DNA of 64,000 bases, taken from Microlunatus panaciterrae (GTDB taxonomy: Bacteria > Actinomycetota > Actinomycetes > Propionibacteriales > Propionibacteriaceae). Both the position numbers and the translations under genes were made by a program. This document shows, piece by piece, positions 16,634-25,143 of the stretch. The stretch spans positions 3,658,001 through 3,722,000 of the forward strand of contig NZ_JAFBCF010000001.1 of assembly GCF_016907535.1 (NCBI RefSeq), written 5' to 3'. Numbering within the stretch: position 1 is the stretch's first letter; each line of letters begins with the position of its first letter. The notes below the pieces were generated by a model. That model was not told the origin of the DNA. It ran no database searches and saw only the letters and a list, made by a program, of their open reading frames with translations.

Positions 16634-17098
16634 TCAGCTGCCGCCGACACCGAGTGCGGCGAGCAGCACGAGCACAACCGTGGTCACGGCGAACACCCCG
16701 TGCACGATGACGATGGTCCGAGGGATCTGCTGTTCGACCAGCGTCGTTGCGGCCCCGGTCGAGGTTGCGGCGGGGGCATTTGCTGCGACGGGAGCGGCGC
16801 CGGCCGTCCGGCGATCCTTCGTCCAGCGCAGGACGAGTACGTCGCCGAGCGTGACCACCACCAGGAGGTCCACGAAGGCGATCCAGGCCAGCAGGCTGCT
16901 GTCGGTGACCAGGTAGACGATCCAGACGACGAGCCCGGCTGCCGCCAGCCCGAAGTGCCCGAACACCACCGGTGGCCGGAAGTGGCTGCGGGCGGAGGGC
17001 CCGCCGCCGCGGGCGCCGCCTCCGCGGAGCCACGTTCCGAGCATGTAGAACCCGAACCCTGCCGTGATGATCCAGGTGATGAGCGCCGCGATGGCCAT
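16634..17098 (-). CDS. Hypothetical four-helix membrane protein
   Basis: 154 aa, not assigned to a family. Predicted transmembrane segments lie at about residues 3-22, 44-64, 67-87 and 127-148; a Gly/Arg loop (RGGGARGGGPSARS) follows the first helix and an Ala/Thr-rich loop precedes the last. ATG 17098 follows a good AAGGAGGAGA site. It begins one base after the stop of the DUF2231 gene, so the two are in an operon and probably act in the same membrane process. A longer frame to 17170 has no hydrophobic content and was not used. Confidence 0.65.
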   Translation of the reverse strand: MAIAALITWIITAGFGFYMLGTWLRGGGARGGGPSARSHFRPPVVFGHFGLAAAGLVVWIVYLVTDSSLLAWIAFVDLLVVVTLGDVLVLRWTKDRRTAGAAPVAANAPAATSTGAATTLVEQQIPRTIVIVHGVFAVTTVVLVLLAALGVGGS

Positions 17099-17099
17099 G

Positions 17100-17750
17100 T
17101 CAGTCTCCTCCTTGCTGCGTTCTGGCCCTCTGGTCTGGACCGGTGGTCTGAGGCGGGGAAGTCGCCCCATGCTCAGCTGGCCCGGTGAACCCCTCCGCCT
17201 GCACCGACTCGGCGGCGACGCGGACGCCGTAGTGGTACGCCAGCTTGCCGCCCAGGTAGCCGGAGACGCCCAGCCCGGCCAGACTGATGACGGACAGCAG
17301 CAGCGGGCCGAGTGGGGTCCGAGTCGGGTCGCCCTGGCCGCGCCAGAAGAAGTTCAGCGCATACGCGAGGGTGAGGGTCAGGTTCACAGACAGGTGCAGC
17401 AGCGCCGTCCGGTGTACCGGGGTCCTGGTGGGAATGGCGTAGAAGTCCAGGAAGCCGACGCCGGCGGCGGCAAGTGCCCCGAGCACTCCGATCGCGATCA
17501 ACCAGCGCGCACCGAGGGTGAACGCGGCCGGTGCGGCGGCCAGCCGCGACACGATGTCGAAGACCAGGCTCGCGACCCAGGCACCGATCGGCACTGTCAC
17601 CAGGATGGGATGGAAGGGATGACCGTACGGTCCCGCCAGCACGGGCGAGATGGGCGTCTTCGCCCGGTCGTCGATCCCTGCCACGATCGCCCCCTTCACG
17701 ATCAGATGCTGCACAGGTGTTTCTCCAAAACATGTTTCTCTTACGATCAA
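17100..17750 (-). CDS. DUF2231 domain-containing membrane protein
   Basis: 216-aa (or shorter) membrane protein with the DUF2231 opening GHPFHPILVTVPIGAWVASLVFD followed by four transmembrane helices (about residues 48-70, 80-103, 115-140, 150-172). Members often accompany redox or Rieske-type proteins, but the function is unknown. Starts at 17750 (ATG) and GTG codons near 17714 and 17699 are all possible; the domain is inside any of them. It is the first gene of a two-gene operon and is divergent from an ArsR-like regulator, its likely controller. Confidence 0.75.
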   Translation of the reverse strand: MIVRETCFGETPVQHLIVKGAIVAGIDDRAKTPISPVLAGPYGHPFHPILVTVPIGAWVASLVFDIVSRLAAAPAAFTLGARWLIAIGVLGALAAAGVGFLDFYAIPTRTPVHRTALLHLSVNLTLTLAYALNFFWRGQGDPTRTPLGPLLLSVISLAGLGVSGYLGGKLAYHYGVRVAAESVQAEGFTGPAEHGATSPPQTTGPDQRARTQQGGD

Positions 17751-17817
17751 CGGCTGTCAAGGAGCCGCTGAGCAGCAGTATGCAGCAGGGGTTCTGCTAA
17801 CGGAGGTGGTCGATATC

Positions 17818-18546
17818 ATGCTGTTCATGGAGGTCTCGGAGCCGCTGGATCCGGCATCGGTGACCGCTGTCGCGGCCCTTGCCGACGACCTCCGGCGGGC
17901 ACTGTTCGAGCAGGTGCGACGCTCGCACCAGGGACTGACGCGTGAGCAGGCCGCCGTCGCCGTCGGCATCTCACGCAAGCTCGCGGCCTTCCATCTGGAC
18001 AAGCTGGCCGCGGTCGGGCTGCTCGTGGTCCGGACCAGTGGCGAGCAGCGGGTCGGACGGCGGCCCCACGTGTACCAGGTTGCTGACGCCACCATCGAGG
18101 TGTCCATCCCCTCCCGTCGGCCCGACCTGTTGTCGGAGATCCTGGTGACGGCGGTGTCCCGACACCGACCGGAGGAGTCCGTGTCCGAGGCTGCCCTGCG
18201 GCTGGCCCGTGAGCTGGGCAGCGCCGCGGGTGAGGCCGAGCGGAGGTCCCACCGGGGCGGTCGGATGAGCCCCGAGCGTGGCCTCGGCATCGTGCGGCGG
18301 GTCTTGGACCACCTCGGATACCAGCCGTTCCGGGACGTCGAGGGCGACCTGCGACTCCGCAACTGCCCGTTCGACCCTCACGCGACACAGGAGCCCGAGC
18401 TCGTGTGCGGGATCAACCGGGCCTATCTGGCGGGCTTGATCGAGGGCCTGCAGGCGACCTCGCTGCAGGCGACCTCCCCAGAGTCGGGGTCTGCCTCAGA
18501 GTCGGCAGGATGTTGCGTCAGGGTCGGGCGAACGCCGGTGGGCTGA
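17818..18546 (+). CDS. ArsR/SufR-like winged-helix regulator with C-terminal cysteines
   Basis: 242 aa. A winged helix-turn-helix occupies about residues 15-90 (GLTREQAAVAVGISRKLAAFHLDKLAAVGLL in the recognition region). The C-terminal part has Cys183 in LRNCPF, Cys197 in LVCGIN and adjacent Cys232-Cys233, a layout seen in regulators that carry an iron-sulfur or metal centre. Just before the last pair lies a low-complexity insert with short DNA-level duplications (CTGCAGGCGACCTC twice, CAGAGTCGG-like twice, 18440-18510). ATG 17818 follows ACGGAGG. A palindrome AAACATGTTT lies at 17728-17737, inside the beginning of the divergent DUF2231 frame. Confidence 0.75.
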   Translation: MLFMEVSEPLDPASVTAVAALADDLRRALFEQVRRSHQGLTREQAAVAVGISRKLAAFHLDKLAAVGLLVVRTSGEQRVGRRPHVYQVADATIEVSIPSRRPDLLSEILVTAVSRHRPEESVSEAALRLARELGSAAGEAERRSHRGGRMSPERGLGIVRRVLDHLGYQPFRDVEGDLRLRNCPFDPHATQEPELVCGINRAYLAGLIEGLQATSLQATSPESGSASESAGCCVRVGRTPVG

Positions 18547-18768
18547 GCGGCACCCTTCGAGCCGTCCGGTCACCGGAACGTGGATGGACCCTCGATGGCG
18601 CGCAGCTGGTAGACGTAGAGGGCACGTGCTGTGGTCACGAGGCAGACGTTGGGGAGAGATCTGGTGATCGTCGGCCTGGTCGCTCGATTTCGTCACCGCC
18701 ATCCTGTCTGACCTGAGACGTGGCCGGACAAGTTCAAGTACCGTCGCCTGGCCCGCTGGTCGCAGTCG

Positions 18769-19407
18769 TCACGGACAGACAGCGGTCGTCATGGCGCGGG
18801 TCAGCCATTGCCGGTACCGCTCGTGCGTCCAGCCCTGGGACAGGACCAGCCGCTCGTAGTGGTCGATGGCGAGATAGTTCCAGAGCAGATCACGGACCTC
18901 GTCGAGTTCGATACCTTCGCGTAGCTGCCCGGTGTCGAGCAGGTGGTGTCCCAGCATCGTCATCCCGGTCAAGCCTTCCTCGTTGAGCGTGTCCCAGACT
19001 GGGGTGAGCGCGTCGTCGACGTGGCGCCCGTCACGGATCAGGATCTGAACCTTGGCCGAACGTGCCAGGCGTTTGACAAGGCCGTCGACGAACATCGCGA
19101 TCTTGCGTTGCACGTCGGGCTCGTCTCGGATCAGCTGCATCGCCGGGCGTTCGGCGATCGGCACCTGCTCATCGTCGCCGGCGATCACCAGGTCGAACAC
19201 GGCCTTCACTACAGCGGCCTTGTTGCCGAAGTTCTTGTAGACACTCTCCACCGAGACCCCGGCTGCCTCGGCGATCGCGGCCAAGGTCGTTGCCCGGAAC
19301 CCATCGCGCTCAAACAGCTCGCGCGCCGCCACCACCACGGCCAGGCGGCGGGCGCGGGCCTGCTCCCGCCGCCCGCTCGCGTCGTACGGCCTCTTGACAG
19401 GGTTCAC
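18769..19407 (-). CDS. TetR family transcriptional regulator
   Basis: 212 aa from GTG 19407, which has a GGAG site eight bases ahead; TTG 19419 would add four residues. The N-terminal helix-turn-helix (about residues 24-70, TTLAAIAEAAGVSVESVYKNFGNKAAVV) is typical. The remaining helical domain would bind an unknown ligand. The gene is divergent from an ester-cyclase-like gene, with a palindrome in the shared promoter, which is the normal arrangement of a TetR repressor and its target. Confidence 0.9.
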   Translation of the reverse strand: MNPVKRPYDASGRREQARARRLAVVVAARELFERDGFRATTLAAIAEAAGVSVESVYKNFGNKAAVVKAVFDLVIAGDDEQVPIAERPAMQLIRDEPDVQRKIAMFVDGLVKRLARSAKVQILIRDGRHVDDALTPVWDTLNEEGLTGMTMLGHHLLDTGQLREGIELDEVRDLLWNYLAIDHYERLVLSQGWTHERYRQWLTRAMTTAVCP

Positions 19408-19419
19408 TGAGCACTCCAA

Positions 19420-19433
19420 ACTTTAGATAAAGT
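19420..19433. promoter_or_regulatory. Putative TetR operator in the divergent promoter
   Basis: ACTTTA-GA-TAAAGT is a perfect 6-bp inverted repeat between the TetR gene and the ester-cyclase-like gene. It contains a TAAAGT sequence (19428-19433) that could serve as -10 for the rightward gene, so a bound repressor would block both directions. A second, wider pair AGATA-N11-TATCT (19425-19445) overlaps it. Confidence 0.5.
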
Positions 19434-19459
19434 CGAACTGTATCTGATAGGGGGACATC

Positions 19460-20023
19460 ATGGTCGTGCAACCTACTCCCGGCGCCGTGTCCGATCTGAT
19501 CTCGGTTGCGGTGACCAGCATCCACCGGATGGCGGAAGGGGATCGTGCCGATTTTGACCCGCTCTATGCCCCGGGGGCGGTCGATCAGGAGAACCGGATT
19601 CAGCCGCCGTCGTCGCGGGTCCCCGGCCCGGCCGGGTTCTACGCCACTGCTCAGTGGTTGCGGTCTGCCTTCGCCGGCCTGCACTACGACATCCATCACG
19701 CCGTCGCCGACGGCACCCTGGTGGCGGTGAACTCGACCATGAACGGTCGGCACACCGCGCCTTGGGCGGTATACAGCGCCGATGGGACGGTGGACAGCGT
19801 CTTTCCGCCGACCGGGAAGACCTTCGCCATGACGCAGTCGCACTGGTTCCGGATCGAAGACGGTGTGATCGTCGAGCATTGGGCCCACCGCGACGACTTG
19901 GGCACGGCCAGACAGCTCGGGTGGATGCCGCCGACACCGGCGTACCTGGTCAAGATGGCCCGGGCCAAGCGGCGTGTGGTCCGCCGTCCGGATTCTCTGG
20001 CCGTTCCTGGTTCAGGGAGATGA
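19460..20023 (+). CDS. Ester cyclase / SnoaL-like (NTF2-fold) protein
   Basis: 187-aa protein with the NTF2-like fold of the ester cyclase/SnoaL group: an N-terminal helix pair, FAGLHYDIHHAVADGTLVAV in the sheet and the conserved end motif SHWFRIEDGVIVEHWAHRDDLG. Members range from polyketide cyclases to binding proteins and degradative hydrolases, so activity is uncertain. It probably depends on the divergent TetR protein. ATG 19460 follows an AGGGGGA site. The last 25 residues are basic and outside the domain. Confidence 0.8.
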   Translation: MVVQPTPGAVSDLISVAVTSIHRMAEGDRADFDPLYAPGAVDQENRIQPPSSRVPGPAGFYATAQWLRSAFAGLHYDIHHAVADGTLVAVNSTMNGRHTAPWAVYSADGTVDSVFPPTGKTFAMTQSHWFRIEDGVIVEHWAHRDDLGTARQLGWMPPTPAYLVKMARAKRRVVRRPDSLAVPGSGR

Positions 20024-20208
20024 CGCCCGCCCTACGGCACACAATGGTCACGCCGGGCCGCATCCAAACCCACGGAAGACCGGGGAAGCGCATCGGCTGC
20101 GCGTTTGGACATCGACGAGGCAGCAGCGTGAACTGGCTCAACAGGTTTGTTACAGGCCAACCCGGCGACTCGCGATGTCTCGCTCTCGCCGCATCTGGCC
20201 AATGAGTG

Positions 20209-20294
20209 TGTCCGAGGGGGGACTTGAACCCCCATGCCCTAATACGGGCACTAGCACCTCAAGCTAGCGCGTCTACCTATTCCGCCACCCGGAC
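20209..20294 (-). tRNA. tRNA-Leu (anticodon GAG)
   Basis: 86-nt tRNA. Acceptor stem GTCCGGG pairs with CTCGGAC (one G-T pair), followed by discriminator A; CCA is not encoded. The anticodon stem-loop GCTAGC-TTGAGGT-GCTAGT gives anticodon GAG, which reads CTC/CTT leucine codons. A long variable arm, as expected for Leu, and the T arm GGGGGTTCAAGTCCCCC are present. Confidence 0.95.
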
Positions 20295-20325
20295 CGGCTG
20301 ACCAGTTTCCTGGACAGCGGGGGAA

Positions 20326-20331
20326 ACTATA
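20326..20331 (-). promoter_or_regulatory. Putative -10 element of tRNA-Leu
   Basis: On the minus strand TATAGT lies 32 bases before the mature 5' end, with a poor -35 (TCGGCA) 17 bases further upstream. This would give a leader of about 25 nt for RNase P to remove. Confidence 0.4.
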
Positions 20332-20411
20332 GCAAGGGATCCGCCGGATGCCGATTCGCCCCTGGGCGCGGGTGTCACGGGCCGGTGAGGCGTGGATGCG
20401 AGGATGGAGCC

Positions 20412-21731
20412 ATGACCGAGGCGACCTATGCACCCGACCGCGAGGTAGTGGAGATCTGCCGGGACATGATCCGGATCGACACCAGCAACTACGGTCCGGA
20501 GCGGGGGCCGGGGGAGCGGGCGGCGGCGGAGCACGTCGCGGCCCTGCTCGACGAGGTCGGCATCGCTTCCGAGCTGTTCGAGTCCGAGCCGGGGCGGACC
20601 TCGGTCGTGGCCCGGTGGGAGCCCGCCGGGGTGGACCCCGATGTCGCTCCGCTGCTGGTGCACGGCCACCTGGACGTGGTGCCGGCCAACGCCGACGACT
20701 GGGCGGTGCCGCCGTTCTCCGGCGAGATCAAGGACGGCTGCGTGTGGGGCCGGGGTGCGGTGGACATGAAGGACTTCAACGCCATGGTGCTGAGCGTGGT
20801 GCGGGCCCGGGCCGTGGCGGGTGTCGCGCCGCGGCGGCCCATCCGGCTGGTCTTCACCGCCGATGAGGAGGCCGGCAGCACCAAGGGGGCCCAGTGGTTG
20901 GTGGACCACCACCCGGAGACAGTCCGGGACTGCACCGAGGCGATCGGCGAGGTGGGCGGCTTCTCGCTGACGGTGAAGGACGACCTCCGGCTCTACCTGG
21001 TGCAGACCGCGGAGAAGGGCCTGGCGTGGCTGAACCTGATCGCCGACGGGACCGCGGGGCACGGCTCGATGCGCAACGCCGACAACGCGGTCACCGAGCT
21101 GGCCGGCGCTGTGGCGCGGATCGGCAGCTACGCCTGGCCGCACCGGATCACCGAGGCCCAGCGCGCCTTCCTTGAGGCCGTCTCGGATGCGTTCGAGATC
21201 GAGCTCGACCCCGACGAGGCCGAGCAGACCCTGACCCGGCTGGGCAGCATCGCCCGGATGGTTGGGGCCACCATGTCGAACACGGCCAACCCGACCATGC
21301 TGTCGGCCGGCTACAAGCACAATGTCATCCCGGGCCGCGCCACCGCGGCCATCGACGGTCGGTTCGTGCCTGGTGGTGAGGAGGAGTTCTTCGCCACCAT
21401 CTCCCAGCTGATCGGGGACAAGGTCCGATACGAGGTGGTGAGCCGCCAGCCGTCGGTGGAGACCCAGTTCTCCGGCGCCCTGGTGGAGGCGATGCAGTCC
21501 TGTCTGCTGGCCGAGGACCCGTCGGCGCGGGCCGTCCCCTACCTGATGAGCGGCGGCACCGACGCCAAGGCCTGGGACCGGCTGGGCGTCCGCTGCTTCG
21601 GCTTCGCCCCGCTGCGGCTGCCTGCCGACCTTGACTTCGTCGGGATGTTCCACGGCGTCGACGAGCGGGTGCCGACCGACGCTCTCGAGTTCGGTGCTCG
21701 CGTACTGGACAGATTCCTCGCCGTCGCTTGA
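20412..21731 (+). CDS. M20/M25/M40 family metallopeptidase
   Basis: 439-aa zinc-dependent exo-peptidase or deacylase of the M20 clan. Metal and catalytic residues: LLVHGHLDVVPA (His, Asp), GRGAVDMKD (bridging Asp), DEEAGS (general-base Glu), YLMSGGTDAK and a C-terminal FHGVDERV (His). The dimerisation domain, with HGSMRNADNAV, interrupts the catalytic domain in the middle, as usual. Members act on small peptides, N-acyl amino acids or carnosine-like compounds; specificity cannot be read. ATG 20412 follows GGATGGAGCC. No signal peptide. Followed closely by a DUF5703 gene. Confidence 0.9.
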   Translation: MTEATYAPDREVVEICRDMIRIDTSNYGPERGPGERAAAEHVAALLDEVGIASELFESEPGRTSVVARWEPAGVDPDVAPLLVHGHLDVVPANADDWAVPPFSGEIKDGCVWGRGAVDMKDFNAMVLSVVRARAVAGVAPRRPIRLVFTADEEAGSTKGAQWLVDHHPETVRDCTEAIGEVGGFSLTVKDDLRLYLVQTAEKGLAWLNLIADGTAGHGSMRNADNAVTELAGAVARIGSYAWPHRITEAQRAFLEAVSDAFEIELDPDEAEQTLTRLGSIARMVGATMSNTANPTMLSAGYKHNVIPGRATAAIDGRFVPGGEEEFFATISQLIGDKVRYEVVSRQPSVETQFSGALVEAMQSCLLAEDPSARAVPYLMSGGTDAKAWDRLGVRCFGFAPLRLPADLDFVGMFHGVDERVPTDALEFGARVLDRFLAVA

Positions 21732-21754
21732 GCATCCGTCTAGGCTGACGCTCG

Positions 21755-21967
21755 ATGAGAACGACAGCTACCCGGGCCAGGACGGTCGAGTATGAGGTTG
21801 AGCGGGTGCGCCTTGGCCGCCACGTCTCCCGCCGCGCCGTCCGCCAGCTGCTCACCGACCACGCCGAGTACGGCGGCTGGGAGCTCACCCGGCTACGGCG
21901 CTACGCCGACGGCACCCGCGAGGTGTGGATCCGCCGCAAGATCATCAAGGTCATGCCGAGCATCTGA
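21755..21967 (+). CDS. DUF5703 family small protein
   Basis: 70-aa basic protein with the conserved C-terminus WELTRLRRYADGTREVWIRRKIIKV. The family occurs across actinobacteria next to M20 peptidase genes and has no known function. It begins 24 bases after the peptidase stop and is probably cotranscribed. The N-terminus is rich in Arg and Thr. Confidence 0.8.
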   Translation: MRTTATRARTVEYEVERVRLGRHVSRRAVRQLLTDHAEYGGWELTRLRRYADGTREVWIRRKIIKVMPSI

Positions 21968-21986
21968 TGAGCAGGTGTGTGGGTCG

Positions 21987-22199
21987 GTGAGTGACCCTGC
22001 CGTACGGCACTGCTGCCGCCAGATGACCAGTCGGCTCGAGCACGTGTGTGCGCTGCATCCCAACCCGTTCGACTGTCCCGACCAGGTGGTGATCTATTCA
22101 CCTCGGTTTCGTGAGTACGGGCTGATCATCCATGACGGCGGCACCGGAGTGATCTCGATCCGGTTCTGTCCCTGGTGCGGCAGCACCTTGCCGGTGTGA
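21987..22199 (+). CDS. DUF6980-like small zinc-binding protein
   Basis: 70 aa from GTG 21987. It has probable metal ligands in HCCRQM near the N-terminus and FCPWCG at the C-terminus, with the conserved YGLIIHDGGTG in between. This pattern matches a family of small predicted zinc-binding proteins of unknown function. GTG 21987 has only a weak GGTCGG ahead. Its last eight codons plus stop are duplicated immediately downstream. Confidence 0.7.
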   Translation: MSDPAVRHCCRQMTSRLEHVCALHPNPFDCPDQVVIYSPRFREYGLIIHDGGTGVISIRFCPWCGSTLPV

Positions 22200-22226
22200 T
22201 GGTGCGGTAGCACCCTGACGGTGTGA
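22173..22226 (+). repeat. 27-bp tandem duplication of a gene end
   Basis: Positions 22173-22199 (last codons and stop of the preceding gene) are repeated at 22200-22226 with three mismatches. Both copies end in GGTGTGA. The second copy lies outside the gene. Confidence 0.85.
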
Positions 22227-22236
22227 TCGTGCAGGA

Positions 22237-23202
22237 TCAACCGGTCCTGGCCACCATCGGGCCACCGGAGACGTCGTCCAGCGCGGTCGCGATCTCGGTC
22301 GGCAGGCTCTTGGCTTCGGTGTCCAGGCACGCCTTCAACTGGCCGGCGGTGCGGGCGCCCAGCAGCGGTGCGGTCACCAGCGGAGCGTCGCGGACCCAGA
22401 GCAGCGCCACCTCGAGCGGGGTCAGGTCCAGTCCGTCGGCCGCCTTGGCGACGGCTTCCACCACAGCGCGGGAACGGGTCTGAAGGTAGGGCTCGACGAA
22501 CCAGGCGAAATGATCACTCGAGCCGCGCGACCCGCGGGGCGTGCCCCTGCGGTACTGGCCGGTCAGCACCCCGCGACCCAGCGGTGACCACGGGAAGAAC
22601 CCGAGCCCGAAGGCCTCCACTGCCGGCAGCACCTCGACCTCGGCCCGCCGCGCCAGCAGCGAGTACTCCACCTGGGCGCTGACGACCGGCGTCCGGCCTG
22701 GGAAGGCGCGTTGCCAGGTGGCGGCCTGAGCCGTCTGCCAGCCGACGAAGTTGGAGATCCCGGCATAGCGCACCATGCCCTGTGCGACCGCATGATCCAT
22801 CGCCGCCAGCGACTCCTCCAACGGTGCGTCGCCCCAGGCGTGGATCTGCCACAGGTCGATGTAGTCGGTGTTCAGCCGCCGCAGCGAGCCGGCGAGGTCA
22901 CGGAGCAGGGCCCGCCGCGACGTGTCCACGATCCTTTTCCCGTTGCGGATGACGAAGCCCGCCTTGGTGGCGATCACCATGTCCTCTCGCCTTGACACCT
23001 CGGCGACCAGCCGGCCGATCAGCCGTTCCGCGTCGCCTGCGCCGTAGGCGGCCGCGGTGTCCAGCAGGGTGCCGCCCGCCTCGCAGAAGGATTCCAGCAG
23101 TGCGCGGGCCTCCTGGGCCGCGGTGTCGCGTCCCCACGTCATCGTGCCCAGGCCGAGCCGTGACACGGCCAACCCACTCGTACCGACCCGCCTGGTCTCC
23201 AT
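22237..23202 (-). CDS. Aldo/keto reductase
   Basis: 321-aa NADPH-dependent (alpha/beta)8-barrel oxidoreductase. It begins METRRVGTSGLAVSRLGLGTMTWG; the catalytic Asp/Tyr are in LLDTAAAYG, Lys in VIATKAGF and His in WQIHAWG. The ISNF and C-terminal LLGART cofactor segments are present. It is most like the group of short soluble reductases of unknown substrate (YajO/Tas-like). ATG 23202 leaves 55 bases to the divergent F420-type gene. Confidence 0.9.
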   Translation of the reverse strand: METRRVGTSGLAVSRLGLGTMTWGRDTAAQEARALLESFCEAGGTLLDTAAAYGAGDAERLIGRLVAEVSRREDMVIATKAGFVIRNGKRIVDTSRRALLRDLAGSLRRLNTDYIDLWQIHAWGDAPLEESLAAMDHAVAQGMVRYAGISNFVGWQTAQAATWQRAFPGRTPVVSAQVEYSLLARRAEVEVLPAVEAFGLGFFPWSPLGRGVLTGQYRRGTPRGSRGSSDHFAWFVEPYLQTRSRAVVEAVAKAADGLDLTPLEVALLWVRDAPLVTAPLLGARTAGQLKACLDTEAKSLPTEIATALDDVSGGPMVARTG

Positions 23203-23257
23203 GCAGAAGACCCTAACGTCTGCCTCTGGCCGGGCACTGAACGACTACGGTGGAGCC

Positions 23258-24319
23258 ATGCGTCTCGGACTGAACCTCGGCTACCTGGTCGGCTCGGACG
23301 ACCCGCAGGGACAGCTGCAGCTGACCCGCAGGGCGGAGGAGCTGGGCTTCGAGGTTGTCTGGGCCGCCGAGGCCTACGGATCCGACAGTCCCACTGTGCT
23401 GGCCTGGCTCGCCGCGCAGACCAGCAGAATCAAGGTCGGCGCTGCAGTGATGCAGATTCCCGCCCGCACTCCGGCGATGACGGCGATGACCGCTGCCAGC
23501 CTCGACGTGCTGACCCGCGGCCGGTTCGTGCTCGGTCTGGGCGTATCCGGTCCGCAGGTGTCGGAGGGTTGGCACGGCGTACGGTTCGACAAGCCGCTCG
23601 GCCGGACCCGCGAGTACATCGACATCGTCCGGGCCGCGCTGGCCCGACAGACGGTCACCTACCAGGGCGAGCACTACCAGCTGCCGCTGCCGGACGGCGC
23701 CGGCAAGCCGCTCAAGCTGACCATCGCCCCGTACGGCGATGACATTCCGCTTCATCTGGCGGCCGTCGGGCCGAAGAACCTCCAGCTGGCCGGTGAGCTG
23801 ACGGACGGGTGGCTGGCCGTGTTCTATGCCCCGGACTTCGCCGGCGAGCAGCTCAGCCATGTCGCTGCCGGCCGGGCCAAGGTGGGCAGGAGCCTCGAGG
23901 GCTTCGATGTGGTGCCGACCCTGCCGCTGGTGGTGGGTGACGACGTGCAGCGCTGTGCCGACCCGGTCCGGGGCTACGCCGCGCTGTACCTCGGCGGGAT
24001 GGGCAGCAGGGACAAGAACTTCTACAACAGGCTGGCCGTCCGGATGGGCTATGCCGACGCCGCCGCGGAGGTGCAGGACCTCTTCCTCGCGCGCCGCCAT
24101 CGTGATGCGATGGCGGCCGTCCCGTTCGAGTTCATCGACAGGACCTCGTTGCTCGGTGACCGCCGTCGGATCAGCGCCGGCCTGCGCACCCTGGCCGAGT
24201 CGGGAGTCACCGTCTGCTCAGTCGCACCGTACGGCGCCACCCTGGGCGACAAGCTGGCGGCGCTCGACACCGTCCGCGAGGCCTACGACCTGGCCGGTCT
24301 GGGTCAGGGTCAGCCCTGA
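23258..24319 (+). CDS. LLM-class F420-dependent oxidoreductase
   Basis: 353-aa luciferase-like monooxygenase-fold enzyme. Its MRLGLNLGYLVG start, WAAEAYGSDSPTVLAWLA and QIPARTPAMTAMTAASLDVLT segments match actinobacterial members predicted to use reduced coenzyme F420. Substrate is unknown. ATG 23258 lies behind GGTGGAGCC. The stop codon overlaps the 3' end of the convergent uppP gene by 10 bases. Confidence 0.88.
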   Translation: MRLGLNLGYLVGSDDPQGQLQLTRRAEELGFEVVWAAEAYGSDSPTVLAWLAAQTSRIKVGAAVMQIPARTPAMTAMTAASLDVLTRGRFVLGLGVSGPQVSEGWHGVRFDKPLGRTREYIDIVRAALARQTVTYQGEHYQLPLPDGAGKPLKLTIAPYGDDIPLHLAAVGPKNLQLAGELTDGWLAVFYAPDFAGEQLSHVAAGRAKVGRSLEGFDVVPTLPLVVGDDVQRCADPVRGYAALYLGGMGSRDKNFYNRLAVRMGYADAAAEVQDLFLARRHRDAMAAVPFEFIDRTSLLGDRRRISAGLRTLAESGVTVCSVAPYGATLGDKLAALDTVREAYDLAGLGQGQP

Positions 24320-25143
24320 GGCAGCGGCTCCAGTACGCCGGTCAGCAGCAGTACGACCACCAGCACAGCCAGGCCGACGCGATAGACCACGAACGGCATG
24401 AAGCTGTGGGTGCTGACGTAGCGCAGCAGCCAGGCGATGACGACATAGCCGATGGCGAACGCGACCACGGTGGCCAGCGCGATCGGACCCCAGGCCGGCG
24501 GCACCGGGTCGCTGGAGATGTCGAAGAGCTTGAAGAACCCGGACCCGAGCACCGCGGGAATGGCCAGCAGGAACGAGTAGCGGGCGGCGGCCTCCCGCTT
24601 GTAGCCCATCGCCAGACCGGCGGTGATGGTCGCACCCGAGCGTGAGACGCCGGGGACGAGCGCCAGGGACTGGGCCAGCCCGAACAGGATGCCGTGCTTC
24701 CAGCTGAGGGAGACCAGCGGTCGGGTGTTCCGGGCGAAGTGGTCCACGACACCGATCACCAGACCGAAGCCGGCCATCATGGCTGCGGTGATCCACAGGT
24801 TGCGCAGCGCGTGGTCGATGGCGTCCTGGAACAGCAGGCCGAGTACGACGATCGGGATCGAGCCGATGATCACCAGCCAGCCCATCCGGACATCGGGATC
24901 GTCCTTGGGGGCCTTACCGATCAGAGCCTTGAACCAGGCGCCGATGATCCGCCCGATGTCCTTGCGGAAGTAGATGACCACAGCCGTCTCGGTGCCGATC
25001 TGGGTGATCGCCGTGAAGGCGGCGCCGGGATCCTTGCCACCGAAGAACTGCCCGACGATCGAGATGTGCGCGCTGGAGGAGATGGGGAGGAACTCCGTCA
25101 GCCCCTGCACGATGCCCAGCACAAGTGCCTCGAACCAACCCAT
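24310..25143 (-). CDS. uppP: Undecaprenyl-diphosphatase UppP (BacA)
   Basis: 277-aa membrane enzyme that dephosphorylates undecaprenyl pyrophosphate to recycle the carrier lipid for peptidoglycan and other envelope polymers; overexpression gives bacitracin resistance. Both signatures are visible: GLTEFLPISSSAHI near the N-terminus and PGVSRSGATITAG in the middle, with about eight transmembrane helices. ATG 25143 is the natural start (MGWFEALVLGIVQG); the frame upstream is unrelated. Its 3' end overlaps the convergent F420-type gene by 10 bases. Confidence 0.96.
   Translation of the reverse strand: MGWFEALVLGIVQGLTEFLPISSSAHISIVGQFFGGKDPGAAFTAITQIGTETAVVIYFRKDIGRIIGAWFKALIGKAPKDDPDVRMGWLVIIGSIPIVVLGLLFQDAIDHALRNLWITAAMMAGFGLVIGVVDHFARNTRPLVSLSWKHGILFGLAQSLALVPGVSRSGATITAGLAMGYKREAAARYSFLLAIPAVLGSGFFKLFDISSDPVPPAWGPIALATVVAFAIGYVVIAWLLRYVSTHSFMPFVVYRVGLAVLVVVLLLTGVLEPLPQG

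Noticed and set aside
18547-18768. Small gene between the ArsR-like and TetR genes
   Set aside because: Frames here have no ribosome binding site and no coding character.
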